From Ficedula albicollis (Eukaryota > Chordata > Aves > Passeriformes > Muscicapidae): a stretch of DNA of 64,000 bases. The first letter of the stretch is position 1; every line of letters begins with the position of its first letter. Location: assembly GCF_000247815.1 (NCBI RefSeq), contig NC_021678.1, forward strand, positions 10,537,351 to 10,601,350, written 5' to 3'. This document shows positions 41,584-55,056 of this stretch, in pieces. A program made the position numbers and the translations under genes. A model generated the notes under the pieces. It did not search any database and was not told the origin of the DNA. It saw nothing but the letters and a program-made list of their open reading frames with translations.

Positions 41584-43402
41584 AATCAGACTCGGCCTAG
41601 GTGCAAATGAACTGTGGATTTATAAGGTGAATATCACCCATCTGTCCCTTCCTCAGATTACAACAGTGGGTTTAAAGGATGCACCTCCAAATCTTTCCAT
41701 ACTTATCCTTAATATGTTCTTTTTCCTTAGCTTAATCAGACTTTTGTCATTCTGTATTAATAAATGCTAGTAGTTTATGCAATAAAAGTTATTTTCCTTT
41801 GTTACAGCTGAGACAAGCTATTTCAGAGAGAGATAAAACCACAGTGTGTATGAAGCAAGAAAAGGAAGCAGACAAAATATAGTTTCTGCTGTCAAGCTCA
41901 TAAAACCGAAGAAATTACAGGTCTTCTTCTGTAAGGGAATGCTTGTATTTTCACATCAAAAAATCTCAGTCTGTGTCAACAGAGCTCAGTTTTACATCAG
42001 GTAACATAACCTTCCTATTAGACCTCAATACAAAATAGTTACAAACAGGGTCAAGCACTGACAAAAGGGCAAATACCGAGATGAAGATCTAAATCCTCTT
42101 TGGGACTGGATTTATTACACCATAGTGGCATTGCCACTCAGAAAGGGGGGGGTTTGAGGGAGGGGTGGATGTCCTCAAGCACCTGAAAGAAGCCCAAAAT
42201 CTTCCACTTCCAAGAGACTTGGACTATGCTTTGTAAGGCATAGCCTGCTATCCCTCCATGCATATACTCAGCACTACCATTCACTTACAAGTCCTGAAAC
42301 AGAGGGAAAGTTCAGGAAACTGAAGCACATAAGTTTGCTTTTTCTTCCTTGCAACATCTCATGGCAGAGTAAAATCAGGGGAAAAACCACAAACCACACA
42401 TCCTCTTCCAAAGTAATGGAAGCATCAAGAAGGAAAAGGCTATGGAGTGACCTGTTTCATGGTTTGTAAACTGTTTTTCCTAACGTGGAAATGAAGCCTA
42501 CACGAATAACCTGTTAGCAAGGCTAATTCAGGGAGTGCTCTGAAGAGAGATATCAAGTGCAGCTGTCAAGAGTTTGTAGTGCACAGCCTCCAGAGGTACA
42601 GCAAGGAAGGATATCTTGACCCACACATTTTAAAGTGAAAGAGGTAAACTCAGTCAGCTGCCAAGATCTGTTATGAAAAACACACCCGTAGGAAGCACCC
42701 AGTCTCCACTGCACTGCAGCCAGTAGACCAGATCTAAGGATTCTCCTTGAAGTCTTTGTAGGTACTTGAGGAAAACAAAATGAAGGGCAGGAAGAGAGAG
42801 AAATTTCTGATGATTTAGGCTCATCACTCCTATTTCATTACAAAGGATATTAACTAGATCCCATGAAAGAAATGCGTCATAATTTTAAATAATCATAAAA
42901 CTACAAAATTGTTTTGATCCACTGTATTTTGTTTTATTTGAATTTTCTATTCTAATCCTCATGATCTATGAGTAAATGAAAACTGAACACTGCACCAAGC
43001 TTTCTCATAAAGGCGTTTCTGTGTAGCTGTGTTTTTTTTTCAAATGTTGCATTCGAAGAAATCATATCACCAAAACTGCTCGGTCCCCTTGCCCACCACA
43101 GCACTTTTAAACAGATATAGTTTACTCCCCCATACAAAGTAGTTCTTTCACATAAATACTCTGTTCTGAAGTGGCAGTGATGTCCATTGATGATGCATGA
43201 GATTACAAGTTCCTACATGACTTAGCTGTGGGAGGGTGCTCTAGACTTGGCCAGCTCTTCACTTTTTAAAATCTTTTTTTTGGGGGGGAAGAGAGAGAGT
43301 TCTCTTTTTTTGCTATGATGAAAAGTGCATTACAATCTGAATAGCAAATAACAACAGTTGTGAACTATTTATATCAACTCATGGTAAGACTACCATAGAG
43401 CA
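41584..43402. other. Noncoding AT-rich DNA
   Basis: No gene is recognised. Includes a G-rich block at 42,145-42,165 and a T8G7 run at about 43,266-43,288. Confidence 0.55.
42145..42165 (+). other. Putative G-quadruplex motif
   Basis: An eight-G run, which can supply two GGG tracts, is followed by a five-base loop, GGG, A and GGGG. The quadruplex rule is met only if the long run is split, so this is slightly weaker than the motifs at 2741 and 19,710. Confidence 0.6.
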
Positions 43403-44038
43403 TCACAGTATTATCCCAGCTCTCCTTCCATTTCTATTCCTGTGTGTAACTGTGACATGAACTCTCAGGGTACACACAGGAACACATGTATGTGAAAGCT
43501 TGCATGTATGACATGCAGAACTATTTTCATAAGTATTTTGAATTTTATTGTCTCTAGTAGGCCATACAAGACATTCTGTTCTACAAGAAAATTCTTCAAA
43601 AGGAGAAAAATGTCCTGTTTTACCACAGGTTTCTTGATTTCTTTCACCATATACTAGCAAATGCAGCGCTATTTTGGAAGATTGACTTAATTTTCCTAGA
43701 CATGTTTCAATCTGCACGAATTCTACCCTGATGATTATTCTGTCAAAATATAATTTTCCCTTTAGTTTCAAAGGATGAGAAAGTTCTCTTATGGTTATAA
43801 GCAGGATGACAGTGTCAGTCGACTTTAATTTTGCTTGTGTAAAAGTGAAGGTGCAAGTACATATGGAATATATGCATTGAAGAGACCAGCTAGGTAGATA
43901 AACACTAATGTCAGTACATGTACATATGGAATATATGCATTGAAGTGACCAGCTAGGTAGATAAACACTAATGTCAGTGCAGTAACTTCTGTAAGATCTT
44001 ATCTTAAATAATAAACCAATATATCCATTCAGTTTCAC
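43403..44038 (-). other. Unassigned 211-codon ORF containing a 63-bp duplication
   Basis: This is the longest ORF in the window outside the R2 element and the poly-G tract. The predicted protein has no domain, signal peptide or transmembrane pattern that I recognise, and is Cys/Thr/Ser-rich at both ends. Residues of about 22-42 are repeated as an exact or near-exact 21-residue block (CTDISVYLPSWSLQ...), created by a 63-bp tandem duplication that happens to keep the frame. No promoter, splice signals or Kozak context is evident. It is most likely fortuitous, but it is longer than expected by chance in DNA this AT-rich. Confidence 0.2.
43857..43979. repeat. 63-bp tandem duplication, two copies
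   Basis: Copies at 43,857-43,919 and 43,920-43,979 abut and differ at a single A/T position in about 60 bp. The unit length is a multiple of three, so the overlapping minus-strand ORF stays open. Confidence 0.95.
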
Positions 44039-47000
44039 ATAGAGGCAACTAGAAAAAACTGGTGAATTCTATCCTACATAAATTGTGTGGTGGAAAGGTA
44101 AAGGTAGAAACCATTTTCTCAGTATTTAATACATATAAGAAGGCTGGAATGTGTTAATGATTCCTTACATACATCCTACCTAAAAAAAACCCCAAAAACC
44201 CTCAAATTCTAGCCTACTCTTCAAGTCAGTGTTATTTTTCTTCAGGCTATAAGGCAGCTGTATACCTGAGACAGTGGAATTGTGGCATCATCAGTTTAGC
44301 TAAACTTGGTTTTTTATTCACTTTATAAGACCTCCAGACTTGCACAGTATTATTCAGCCAGAAATGAAGGAGAGGAAAAAGGTAGTCATATCCAAAGCAA
44401 TGAGAATATAATAATATAAAATAATTCCTTAATAATCTTTTTATTCATGATCTTGTTTTTCTTTATACTTCTAAAGGTGACAATACCAATTTGTTTGAGT
44501 TCAAATTCATTAAAACCTCAGATCTCATTAAAACAATATCAGAGCGAACATTTTAAATCTCTTGGTTATGGAAAGATGTTTCTGCTGAGGGGAATTTATG
44601 CAAAATTTTGCAAAGAAAAGCCTCACTCATTTTTCTAGATAACTTTTTTCTGCCTCTGGATGGTGCTGGCAGAGGGAATGAAAAGCTTCTCTCCATGGAA
44701 TTTCAGTGCTTTGCCTTGGTGAGGCATGTGAGCTGCCTGATTCACGGCCAAGGGATGCCGGGGCTATTCACAGAACAACACTGCAATGAAAAGCAGATCA
44801 TGCTCTAATGCAGAACAGCACTCCCAGTCACAGCAGCGGCCAGGAGGACTGTGCAGGGGTGGGCAGCCAGAGCACACTCAGTAGCAGCTTCCTCGGCCTT
44901 TCACAGCACGTGCTGCCACCTGGTAGCGGCATTCCCGCTCTACAAACAGAGCCAAGCCCCAGAACCCAGGTAATCTGACAGAGGCACCAAACCTCTGGTA
45001 AGGCTGACCTTATAAAATCTATCTGGAACCTAATTTAATCACCTCAGTTCTCACACAATGCCTGTGCAGAGAAAAGCAAACAGACCAGTAATACATGACT
45101 AGATAGTAAGAATACCCATTTTGTTTGGTAATAAGAGCTTTCAAATGTGAGGTTTCCCTGTAGAGCTTAGATAGAACCTGGTTTTGTATTAAAATACTGT
45201 TTGTCTTGTCCTTGGGATTTTATCTGAAACATTTATTCTTCTTGTAAAATTCTATATGAACCTTAATAAATTTTCTCTAAAGCCTCAGGCACTAGCTTTA
45301 CTGCTGTGTTTGTTCCATCACAATCAATTTTGCAAGACTGTGTCACAGGAAAATTTCCTGAATAATATTAGACTAGAAAAAAACTTTTAAAACCATGTTG
45401 GATAAATGAAATTAATATTTGAATGGCAAAAGCCAGAATGCTCTCAGAAGAGCACATTAGGGATGGGAGCCTACACACTGTGTGCAGGAAATTGGCACGA
45501 ATAGTAGTAAAGAAGCAGAGAATGAGTGAGCCAGGATAAGTGTACCGTGATCTGTGGCCAGGACGATGCAGTGCATTTAGTTATGCATTTACACCAAGAG
45601 GACAAACAGTAATAAAGTTCATGTCTTTCTAGATCAAGATCTTCAAAAGAACCTCACTAGGAACATGCATCCACTAGGAGTTTCACATGCATTCAACACA
45701 CAACATTCCCCACAGTACTTCCCAGTCAAGTACTTCTGCTATAATCTGATTCCCTATCAACACTGCTTCCACAAATTCCACCCATGTAATCTATTCTTTT
45801 GACAGACCAGCAATTTGCCCAAACTTGTGACTTGCCCAACAGAAGTCACTGCTCAGCAGTTTTGTCGTACAACTGCTTTGGCATCGTGTAAAGGAGACAT
45901 TGACTCTACCACTGTTAGACTACATTGCACCAAAGCAGAAAATTATGGAACTCCTGCAAAGACTAGAAAGGAACTGGAAACAGTTTGAAATCACAACTAC
46001 AGACTGTGATACCCTGTGTAGGCAGAGACATATGGACTAAAGGTCACCATTACAAAGTGGATTGTCCTTCATAACCAGATGAGAGAAAAAGTCTGCATTT
46101 GGGATTTTTCTTACTTCCCCCTCCCCCCTTTTTTTTTGAGTTTTCCCATCTCAGTCTCATCTTAGACCATCAGTCTTCCAAACCTCTTTGGAAAGATTTT
46201 TTTTGCTAAATTTGGAGTCAAACTATCATGAAGGTTTCAGCTTTTCTCTGATGTCTGGTTAATAGGCGTATTTAAATTTTTTGCCATATCTTTTTTAAAG
46301 ACTGTAATTTTGTTGAGTTGCTAAAATAAACAGCATTGTCTTACTGTTCTTCAGACTGGAATTTTCTGTGTGCCTACAAAATATATACTGAAGTACAATA
46401 CTGATTACCTAAAATGCACCGAAATTTACTTGATTTGCTTTCAGTTCTCCTGACCTCATTTTGTGGGGTCCCAACAGAAATTCTTATTAGTAATAGAAGT
46501 AGGCAAGAGATAGCAAGAATTCTCTATGGAAGGGCTCAGGGTAGTGTGAAACCAGATACACAGGACTCCCAGAGAATTGATTAAAGGTCTTGACCCTAAA
46601 CCATGGGGTATCAGAGCCGGCTGAAACAGAGAAAACCAGCTTTATTACTCCACTCAAGCTCTAGTCACAGCAGAAGCAGCATAAAGCTCTCTCTCTACAT
46701 AGCAGCTCTGACACTGTACTGTGAACTTTGTAATAGTTACTTGTAAGGGTGTGCTCCAAAAGAAGGGGAATGGAAATACACAGGTTCTACTACAACAATT
46801 TCAAGTATCAACGGCTGCATGGCACTAGGAACTTCCTGGGACATTACAACTCATAATGCTTTAGCATATAACAGAAATAGGGTGATTCCTTAAGGTATCT
46901 TTCTAAGTAATTTATCTTTCTACGTCATTCAAGTACAATTTCACTCCAGGTTTTAATGTCAACAGAGCCAGCACAATTTATTTATTTTCAGTAGTTTCAT

Positions 47001-47700
47001 GGTACATCTCTACAACTTCTCAATTTGTCAACCATAAAATTAACCAAAGAGTTCTTGAACGTTATTAGTCCACAGGTATCATTCTGAATGATTACTTGTT
47101 TGGCTCATTCTGAATAAATGTCTAGCAAGGTGTAGGTAAGGAAATTATCTAGTCTTATCAGACTAATTTAAAGCATGGAATTTCTATTTTATTACTATGG
47201 GGACTGTTGCACATACACCTTTTCCTTTCTTTATTAGCTACTAATACCATTGTTGAATGTTCTCCCCTATTTAATTTTGTGATTAAGAGACACCAATTTC
47301 ACTTTAAGGCTTACATAATGTACCTTCCTCTTACAGAATATTAGACTTCAGATGGAAAACAAACAGGATTAATAATTTCACATGTGTCCCAAACACATGC
47401 CACGGTTGTCACTGCTGATTATGTATATACATATTTTGCAAGAATGTGTGTGCAAAAATCTAGAAATAATAAAAAAAAAAGGGTGGTAACAGAAAATCTT
47501 GTGTTCCGTCAAACCACTAGGGATAGAGAGTTTATTTAGCTAAATGTACTCAATATGGTCCTCTCTGCCATAATGTTATTCCTTTTTAAGCTACTACTTG
47601 TGGTTTAAAGCAATTCAAAACTCCAGCATGAGAAAATAGTTACTTTGCTTTAATGGAAAATTTGTAGACAATTTTCTACAAGATGGAAAATTTTATATGT
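44039..47700. other. Noncoding DNA, GC-richer at 44.65-44.96 kb
   Basis: No gene is recognised. A GC-richer islet at about 44,650-44,960 contains CpGs and is unique. A C-rich/T-rich polypyrimidine stretch occurs at about 46,117-46,137. The remainder is ordinary AT-rich DNA. Confidence 0.55.
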
Positions 47701-48205
<505 letters not shown>

Positions 48206-48349
48206 ACTTTCTGCTTTTTTTAACTTTTTCATCTCTGGTACTTATAAAAATCAAAAACAATTTTTAATTTAAAAAAACATCACCTCACAAGGCTTTTGCT
48301 GAATGCCTCAAATACCTCCAAGGACACATGGCACCAATATTCATTTAGG

Positions 48350-48388
<39 letters not shown>
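48350..48388. repeat. (GATA)n microsatellite
   Basis: 39 bases of uninterrupted GATA/ATAG tetranucleotide, nearly ten units. Likely polymorphic. Confidence 0.97.
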
Positions 48389-50078
48389 TCATAGTAATGA
48401 AAAATTAATTAATAACTTAAATGTTCATAAAAGTAACAGCACTTACAATCATATCATTAAGAATTCTGAAGTCTTTTTATAGTCCCAGGCCATCCAATCA
48501 GACCTTAAAACACACTGATGGCATATCATTGAAATCAATTAAAGGACTCTTGAGAATTTGGCTGACTCAGACATAGATACTGTAAAAAAACAGCCGCAGA
48601 ACTTTTCAGCTCTCCCTATCCATATTCTTATGAGGAAGAAACAAGTCATGCTGTGAAGCTGAAGTCAAGAAGTTCCAGAAGGAGCTTAGAAGCAGCAGAA
48701 GCCATAAAGGATGCATGTACAAGGCTTTCTGTCCCACATCTCCAACGTGGAGGAGGTCCTTTAGAGAACATGGGGAAATTAATTATCATGTTGATCTACT
48801 ATCACTAAAGCCATGTCAATATTTTATTACACAGTAGCTTCTGACTTAACTGAAAAAATGAACATATGTGACTTGTAACTCTCAATGTTACTAAAACAAG
48901 GCAAATAAACAAAGGCAGTTTGTCTTCACTATTTTATTGAGGCAAATCTTAGTAGAAGCACATTCAGTTAACAAGAAACTTTAATTTCAAGGCCTAATGC
49001 ACATGATAAAGTCTCAGGCAATAAAATGTATCACAGCTTGAATATGTCATTCTTCCCTTTCAACACATAAAAAGATGTTTGCTCCTCAGCTATCAGACAC
49101 ACAATCCCCCATGGGTCAGAAGAAACAGTTATTGCAACTGTAGGCATTTTTCTATTAAAGAATTTCTGAAATGTTGGAAAGACTTTTCTCAAAGTTAACA
49201 GTGTGATGAAAGACCACATATTGTGCGAGTGGAATCAGTTTTGGTGGTGGAGTTAAAAAACCACAGGCTTAGAATAAAGATATGAAATCCTCAAAACATT
49301 CTCACTATTAAAAGCAGAAATGGAGTCTTTGATGTAGAAATCAGTATTTACAATTAAAATAATTATCTTACTTTCCTTAATTCAATCCTTTTAACTTTTT
49401 TCTGAAAGAAAAATAACAACACTCTATCTGAACTGCTAGTGAAAGGCATGATTATCCACTTCTAAGTTTGCTTTAGTTGCTGCTTAATGTTCATTAATTA
49501 TTTTCATGTCTTTTAACCATGTCTTTTTCCTTCTATAATGCTAGAACTTAATTCCCAGATAAACTCTAGCTCCCAAAAGGAAACCCAACATGCCAATTTT
49601 ATCTTAGTGTTGATGCTTCTGTTGTTACAGCTTCATGGGAGAAAATCTCAGCTGGTGTATGTGGCTACTGATCCTATGGAAGCTGGGCATCCTGCACTGA
49701 AGGCTTGATACTTGATTATGAGAATTTGAAAAACTCTGCTCTGTTGTGAGATACAGAATCCAGTTCAGAAGAGAGTATTGACTATTTCTAGCTGCCTTCC
49801 TCTAAGCTGTTAATCGATGACTAATTAGTCATTTAGATTTACCTCAAAATAAATCCTGCTTGAAGAGTATTTTCCCTTACCTCGCAGCAATCTCAGCTTC
49901 CAACAAAGATTTTCACTGAAAGTCAGGCAGTTCCCAGAAATATCTCAAAAAAAGCCCCACACAGACGATGGTCTGCTCAATTCCCTTATAAACCAACACG
50001 TCTCACCTGCAAAATTCAAGCCACAGGGTTTTCACCCCAGCTCATCAAGGGCACACATTCTCACCATTATAATGTAAT
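48389..50078. other. Noncoding AT-rich DNA
   Basis: No gene or repeat family is recognised. One 62-codon minus ORF (49,031-49,219) is unremarkable. Confidence 0.55.
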
Positions 50079-50358
50079 ACTGCTCTTTGTAATTTGAGCA
50101 CATTAAAAAAAAAGCTCCTAAATTCAAATGGTTACTAAGTTAACTTTATCTGCATACAGGAAAACCTCAGGAACAGCACTTGGACACCATTCATCCAGGG
50201 CTGCCATCTCCATCCAGTCACTGCTCTTTGTAATTTGAGCACGTTAAAAAAAACCTCCTAAATTCATCTGGTTACTAAGTTAACTTTATCTGCACACAGG
50301 AAAACCTCAGGAACAGCACTTGGACCCCATTCATCCAGGGCTGCCATCTCCATCCAGT
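50079..50358. repeat. 141-bp tandem duplication, two copies
   Basis: Copies at 50,079-50,219 and 50,220-50,358 are in direct orientation. They differ at about six to seven positions, including the length of an A run (about 5%). This is among the oldest-looking of the duplications in this window. Confidence 0.95.
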
Positions 50359-53300
50359 GGACTGCTTCCCTGAGTTCCCATGCAGGATCTCTGTTTTGAA
50401 GTGTCCTGGCATGGAATTCAGAGATGTGCTTTATGTACCACTGCCATACACTTAACAGCTTAGCCCTGACAAACCCATATGCTCTAATCAATTTCTCCAA
50501 ACAATTGCAGCAGGCTAAAATGTACTGAACGATTTTTTTATGCCTTTGTTCTCACTTTATGTGCTTGCACATGTCCAATGACAATATCCAGGCTCTAACA
50601 GTGTAGGCACTATTGTTTCAATTCTTAAATAAACACTAGTAAATAACCACCCAGTGTTTATCCATTGTTAATCTGAAAATTGTGGAGCAAAGATAGCTTT
50701 TGCAACTTACATCATTCATACTTTATTATTTTGCTACCATTTTTCACCATCTCATTCAACTGGGGATTTCCTATACATATATTTCACTAAAAAGATCTTC
50801 ATTTATCCACTGTCTTGTAACTTACAATCAAAGTTCATGTATATACAATGTGTGATAACTAATAAAAATACAGACATGCCTGTGCCCTTGCCCTCTCCCT
50901 ACCCCTCCATTATGGAACAGGCCAATTTTTGATTCCTGTGAGGATTGTGGGATATGTTTCCCATTCCAAATTCATTTACACAAACTGGCTTAGTTTTGCT
51001 AAATAGTAAGAAAACCCTTCTATAATTCAGGCTGGGACAATGGTCTTCCTGTACTAAGAGCTTTCAATATATAGTCTCCATGACCTCCATGCAGAGAAGG
51101 AGCACTGTCAATCTGGTAGTCAGAGCCATAATTCACATTTTTCTGAGACACTTCTGTTAATTTCCTTCATAAATTTAGGATGTGGAAATAAAGAAAATAA
51201 TTATCCAATGTTTGTTCAGTACTTTTCACATACATCTATGTATAATGTGGAACCTTGGCAAGTACCACACCCATTTTACAGTGTTAATGTTCATCTTTGC
51301 AAACATTATGTATATTTTAATCCTAATAATGATATTGTGAGATAGGTTTTGAAAAAAATGTTGTTCTGTGGGCTCTAGCGTGTTTTTTCTGAACTTAGTT
51401 CTTTCATACAAAGACTTCTTTCTGGGAGTTTCTGAATACATGCATGCATGCAGAGAGTGACAGCAATGAAATGCAGTGAGCCTGCAAGATGAATAAAATC
51501 ACACCTGGAAGGAGATCCCCAAGAAACACAGTACCTATACTTATTTTTTGAGATCAGAAACTGATCCTGATATGAAGGGAAAAGTATGACTGAGATTGCA
51601 AAAGCAGTGGGAGAAAAACAAACCTATTTTTAAAAGTGTAAGAAGTACCCAAGAATTGCAGATCACCCAGCTGAATGAGATATTTGGGAAAATCCTGGAA
51701 GACCTGCAGCATTCTGAGAATAGTGATAAGTAAATAAAGTAAATAAAATAATCTCCTCCATGATTTAAATATAACATCTCACTAGAGCAACTGAATTTCC
51801 TCCTAGCTGGCTTAGTGAACCAGGTTAAGCAACAGATGGGCCACACCCCAGATTCCATCAAATATTTGACACTGACAGTACAACAAACTGGAAACATTTG
51901 CTGAGGGCCAGTGAAATAATCTCAAAAACTAGAAATTCATTACTTGTTATCATACTAGGAGACTTTAGGCGAGATCTTCCAGAGGTCTGCCCTGTGACTA
52001 CTTTTTAACTATTCAAGCCCAAATACCTGTAAATCATTTGAGGGATTGAAAAAACACAGAAAATTCACACATCCCATTGTACTGGGATAATTTAAAAGCA
52101 TATTGAAGGAAAATATCAAAACTTGGAATAACAGGTAAGTCAGAAAAATGGCAAAAACAGTAAGATAAATTCAATCAGGACCAGAGCAAAGCACTGCCTA
52201 CTAAGGAAAAATAAAGACACACTAAGGAGAAATAAAGAGCATAAATACAAAGAAGCGAAACAAACCATAAGATTATACCAGGGAAAAATTCTGGTTGTTA
52301 AGATAAAACCTGAATAAGAGTCAACTTATTCTGAACAGTATTAACAGAAATATTGTAAATATGAAATGGAGCAAATTACTCTGGTTTTCATCATCCTAGC
52401 AAGAGCTCAGCTAGAACCCCAACCGTAATTTGGCCTGTCTGTTAAAGCAGATAAAAGAAAATTACCAAATCCTGAAAAGAACATTAAGAGTCAAAGGTTT
52501 AAAAATGTGAACCAAAAGGGAAAGCTGCACAAATTCAGCAGGGTTAGTCAGAGAAGAGGGATCTTACATGTAACATGAAACAGTTCTATAATATAAAAGC
52601 TGGTAAAAGTGCTATAGTGATAAATTGTTATCCAGTCTCACAGGGAGGAAGAAAAAGAGAAACAAACTTTGGCTGCTGAAGAGATTTCAGATGGAGTCTG
52701 GAAAAAAATTTCTAATTCACAGTGTTTCTGTGTCTATCATCAGTGTCCAGGGAAGCTGTGTCACTGCTTAGACAGTAAGGGACAAAACATCTGTCATTAA
52801 TGCTATCTCACTGAAAGGAGGCAAGCTGGAAAAAAAGGTCTCTTTCTAGTGCTACACTTCTAAGATTTGTAAGCATTCTTTTGTTAAAAGACACAAAACA
52901 AAATACTGAAAAATATTGTAGAGTGCTGGTATTTGCAGTTTCACAATCAACATGTCAAGCTGTTTTTTCTCCATCTTAAAATAACTGAAAGCCCAGATGG
53001 TCCCTGAAGTGCTTAAATTGCATTGATCATCACCTGTTCTGCATAGTACATTCTTTTGCACATTCACGCTGTGAGCACTGCACACATTCATGCAGCTTTA
53101 CAGCAAGAATGATAGGTAATAGTAACTTTTCCCAGGCTCGTGTGTATGCCACCCCTGAATAGAAAATTTTACCATTAGTAGCTTGTTCATCTTTTAAGCT
53201 TATTTTCAAGTCATTGAAAGAGTTCAAGTAACAGCTAAGTTATTTTCTGCTATTCAAAACAAATATTTTAAATCTGCCTAGTGTTTTGTAGACAAATTGT

Positions 53301-54677
53301 GTAAAAGAGATATGAAATATTACCAGCAGACATGTTCTTTTTAAAATCTCAGTTCACAACGTCCATTGCTGTCATGTCTGAAGCCCATGGAATAGCTGCT
53401 GCTTTTTCCCTTATTTAATTACTTGCATTATGAGGAGAACAACTCTGGTTTTAATGCTGATTTCTCAGGGAAACGTTAGTACTGTATAATTTCTCTCTAA
53501 TGATATTTAGGGGGAACATTGCAATTTTTTTAACTAGTAAATGTGACTAACAACGCTGTGTTCTTCAAGCCATTATATCTGTAATTTAGCCTTGCTGTGG
53601 TGTATTACAAGCATATTCCCAAAATTTAGGACTCCTTAACAATCTTACTGTCTCTGCAAGTATTTGCTTAAGCTGTGCAAAGAAGCAGGCAGACATATAT
53701 AACATATATACCTGCCTTCTCCTAACTGCTTGCTGAGTCCATCACCCTCCATTGCCCATCATCCTCCACTTACCACCATGATCAACTTCATGACCTAAGT
53801 TTTTCTGTTAGGGACCTCTTGCTGGCAGGGACTGATTTTCTTTTCAGAAAGAGGCTTTTTTATCTTGCACTGAAGTTTCCCATGCATTCCCATCAAAGTG
53901 AAAAGAGAATGAGGAGATTCTTAAGTTTACATGAACCAGTGGAGATCCCAATAGACTGGTGGGGCAAAAGAGCACTCACTCCTCATCCCTCTCACCTGAG
54001 GGCCAGGGGCAGCTGCTGTCCTCCAGCTGCTCCACATCCACCTGAGGCTGAGGCAGCCAGAAGGGCTGAAGTGTTTCTTAGTATTTCTTCCTTTGAAGGT
54101 TGTTGGGAAGAAGAAGGATTTGACAGGAAGGTCTTACAGATATGTATGTATAACAGAAAGATCTTTAAATGTAGAATTTGAAGAAAGAATAGAAATTATA
54201 GCAAGTTTTGACATAGAAAAAAATTGCTGAGCTAGTCTTACTGGAAAACTAAAAAGACTAAAAGTACATTAGGATGCAAGTTGGAAGAGGCTTTTATGAC
54301 TTTGAGCAAAGGATAAATGTACCTCAAATAAAACACGTTTTTACCAAGCAAAAAAATTTTCACGAACAAACACAAAAGCCAATGTCACAATTAAAAGAAA
54401 AATCTCAAAATTTTCCACTGCAAAAAAACTGAAAAACAACTTCTAGCTTAAACTGTAACATACTAACTTTTTGTAATTAAAAAATAACAATGCTAATATA
54501 GCAATGTTAGTAGTTATGATAGCTGTAAGTAAAAGTACTGATTAGTTGGCACGTTTTAAGATGCTGTTCAATAAAAAGTATATAATACATTGTAACCAGA
54601 ACTAAAGTTGGCTTCAGGTGAGCCCACAGCTGTGGCTGAAAAAGCTGTGGGCTGGGCTCTTGTCACCCATGACCCGT
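50359..54677. other. Noncoding AT-rich DNA
   Basis: No gene is recognised. ORFs of 65-120 codons (51,541-51,897 minus; 52,852-53,091 minus; 53,819-54,181 plus) have no nameable domain. A GC-richer patch lies at about 53,950-54,070. Confidence 0.55.
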
Positions 54678-55056
54678 AAATTGCTGTATCATTTGAATAC
54701 AATAAACAGCATTTTAAAGAGCCACCTAGAGCCCTGCATCCCTCATTTTGGCTCTTACAGGAGACAAACACATTTCTGTTTGAATACAATAAACAGCACT
54801 TTAAAGAGCCACCTAAAGCCCTGCATCCCTCATTTTGGCTCTTACAGGAGACAAACACATTTCTGTTCCTGCAAAAGCAAACTCCTCTACACATCACTGG
54901 ATCAGGAGCAAAATTGCTGTATCATTTGAATACAATAAACAGCATTTTAAAGAGCCACCTAGAGCCCTGCATCCCTCATTTTGGCTCTTACAGGAGACAA
55001 ACACATTTCTGTTCCTGCAAAAGCAAACTCCTCTACACATCACTGGATCAGGAGCA
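54678..55056. repeat. Nested tandem duplication, three copies of an 87-bp core
   Basis: A core of about 87 bp occurs at 54,692-54,778, 54,779-54,865 and 54,925-55,011. Copies 2 and 3 are each followed by the same 45-bp segment (ending at 54,910 and 55,056). Copies 1 and 3 share the 14 bp that precede the core. The simplest order of events is a duplication giving the 233-bp offset between copies 1 and 3, with loss or gain of the 45-bp segment between copies 1 and 2. Copy 2 differs from copies 1 and 3 at two sites, so copies 1 and 3 are closer to each other than either is to copy 2. Confidence 0.9.
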
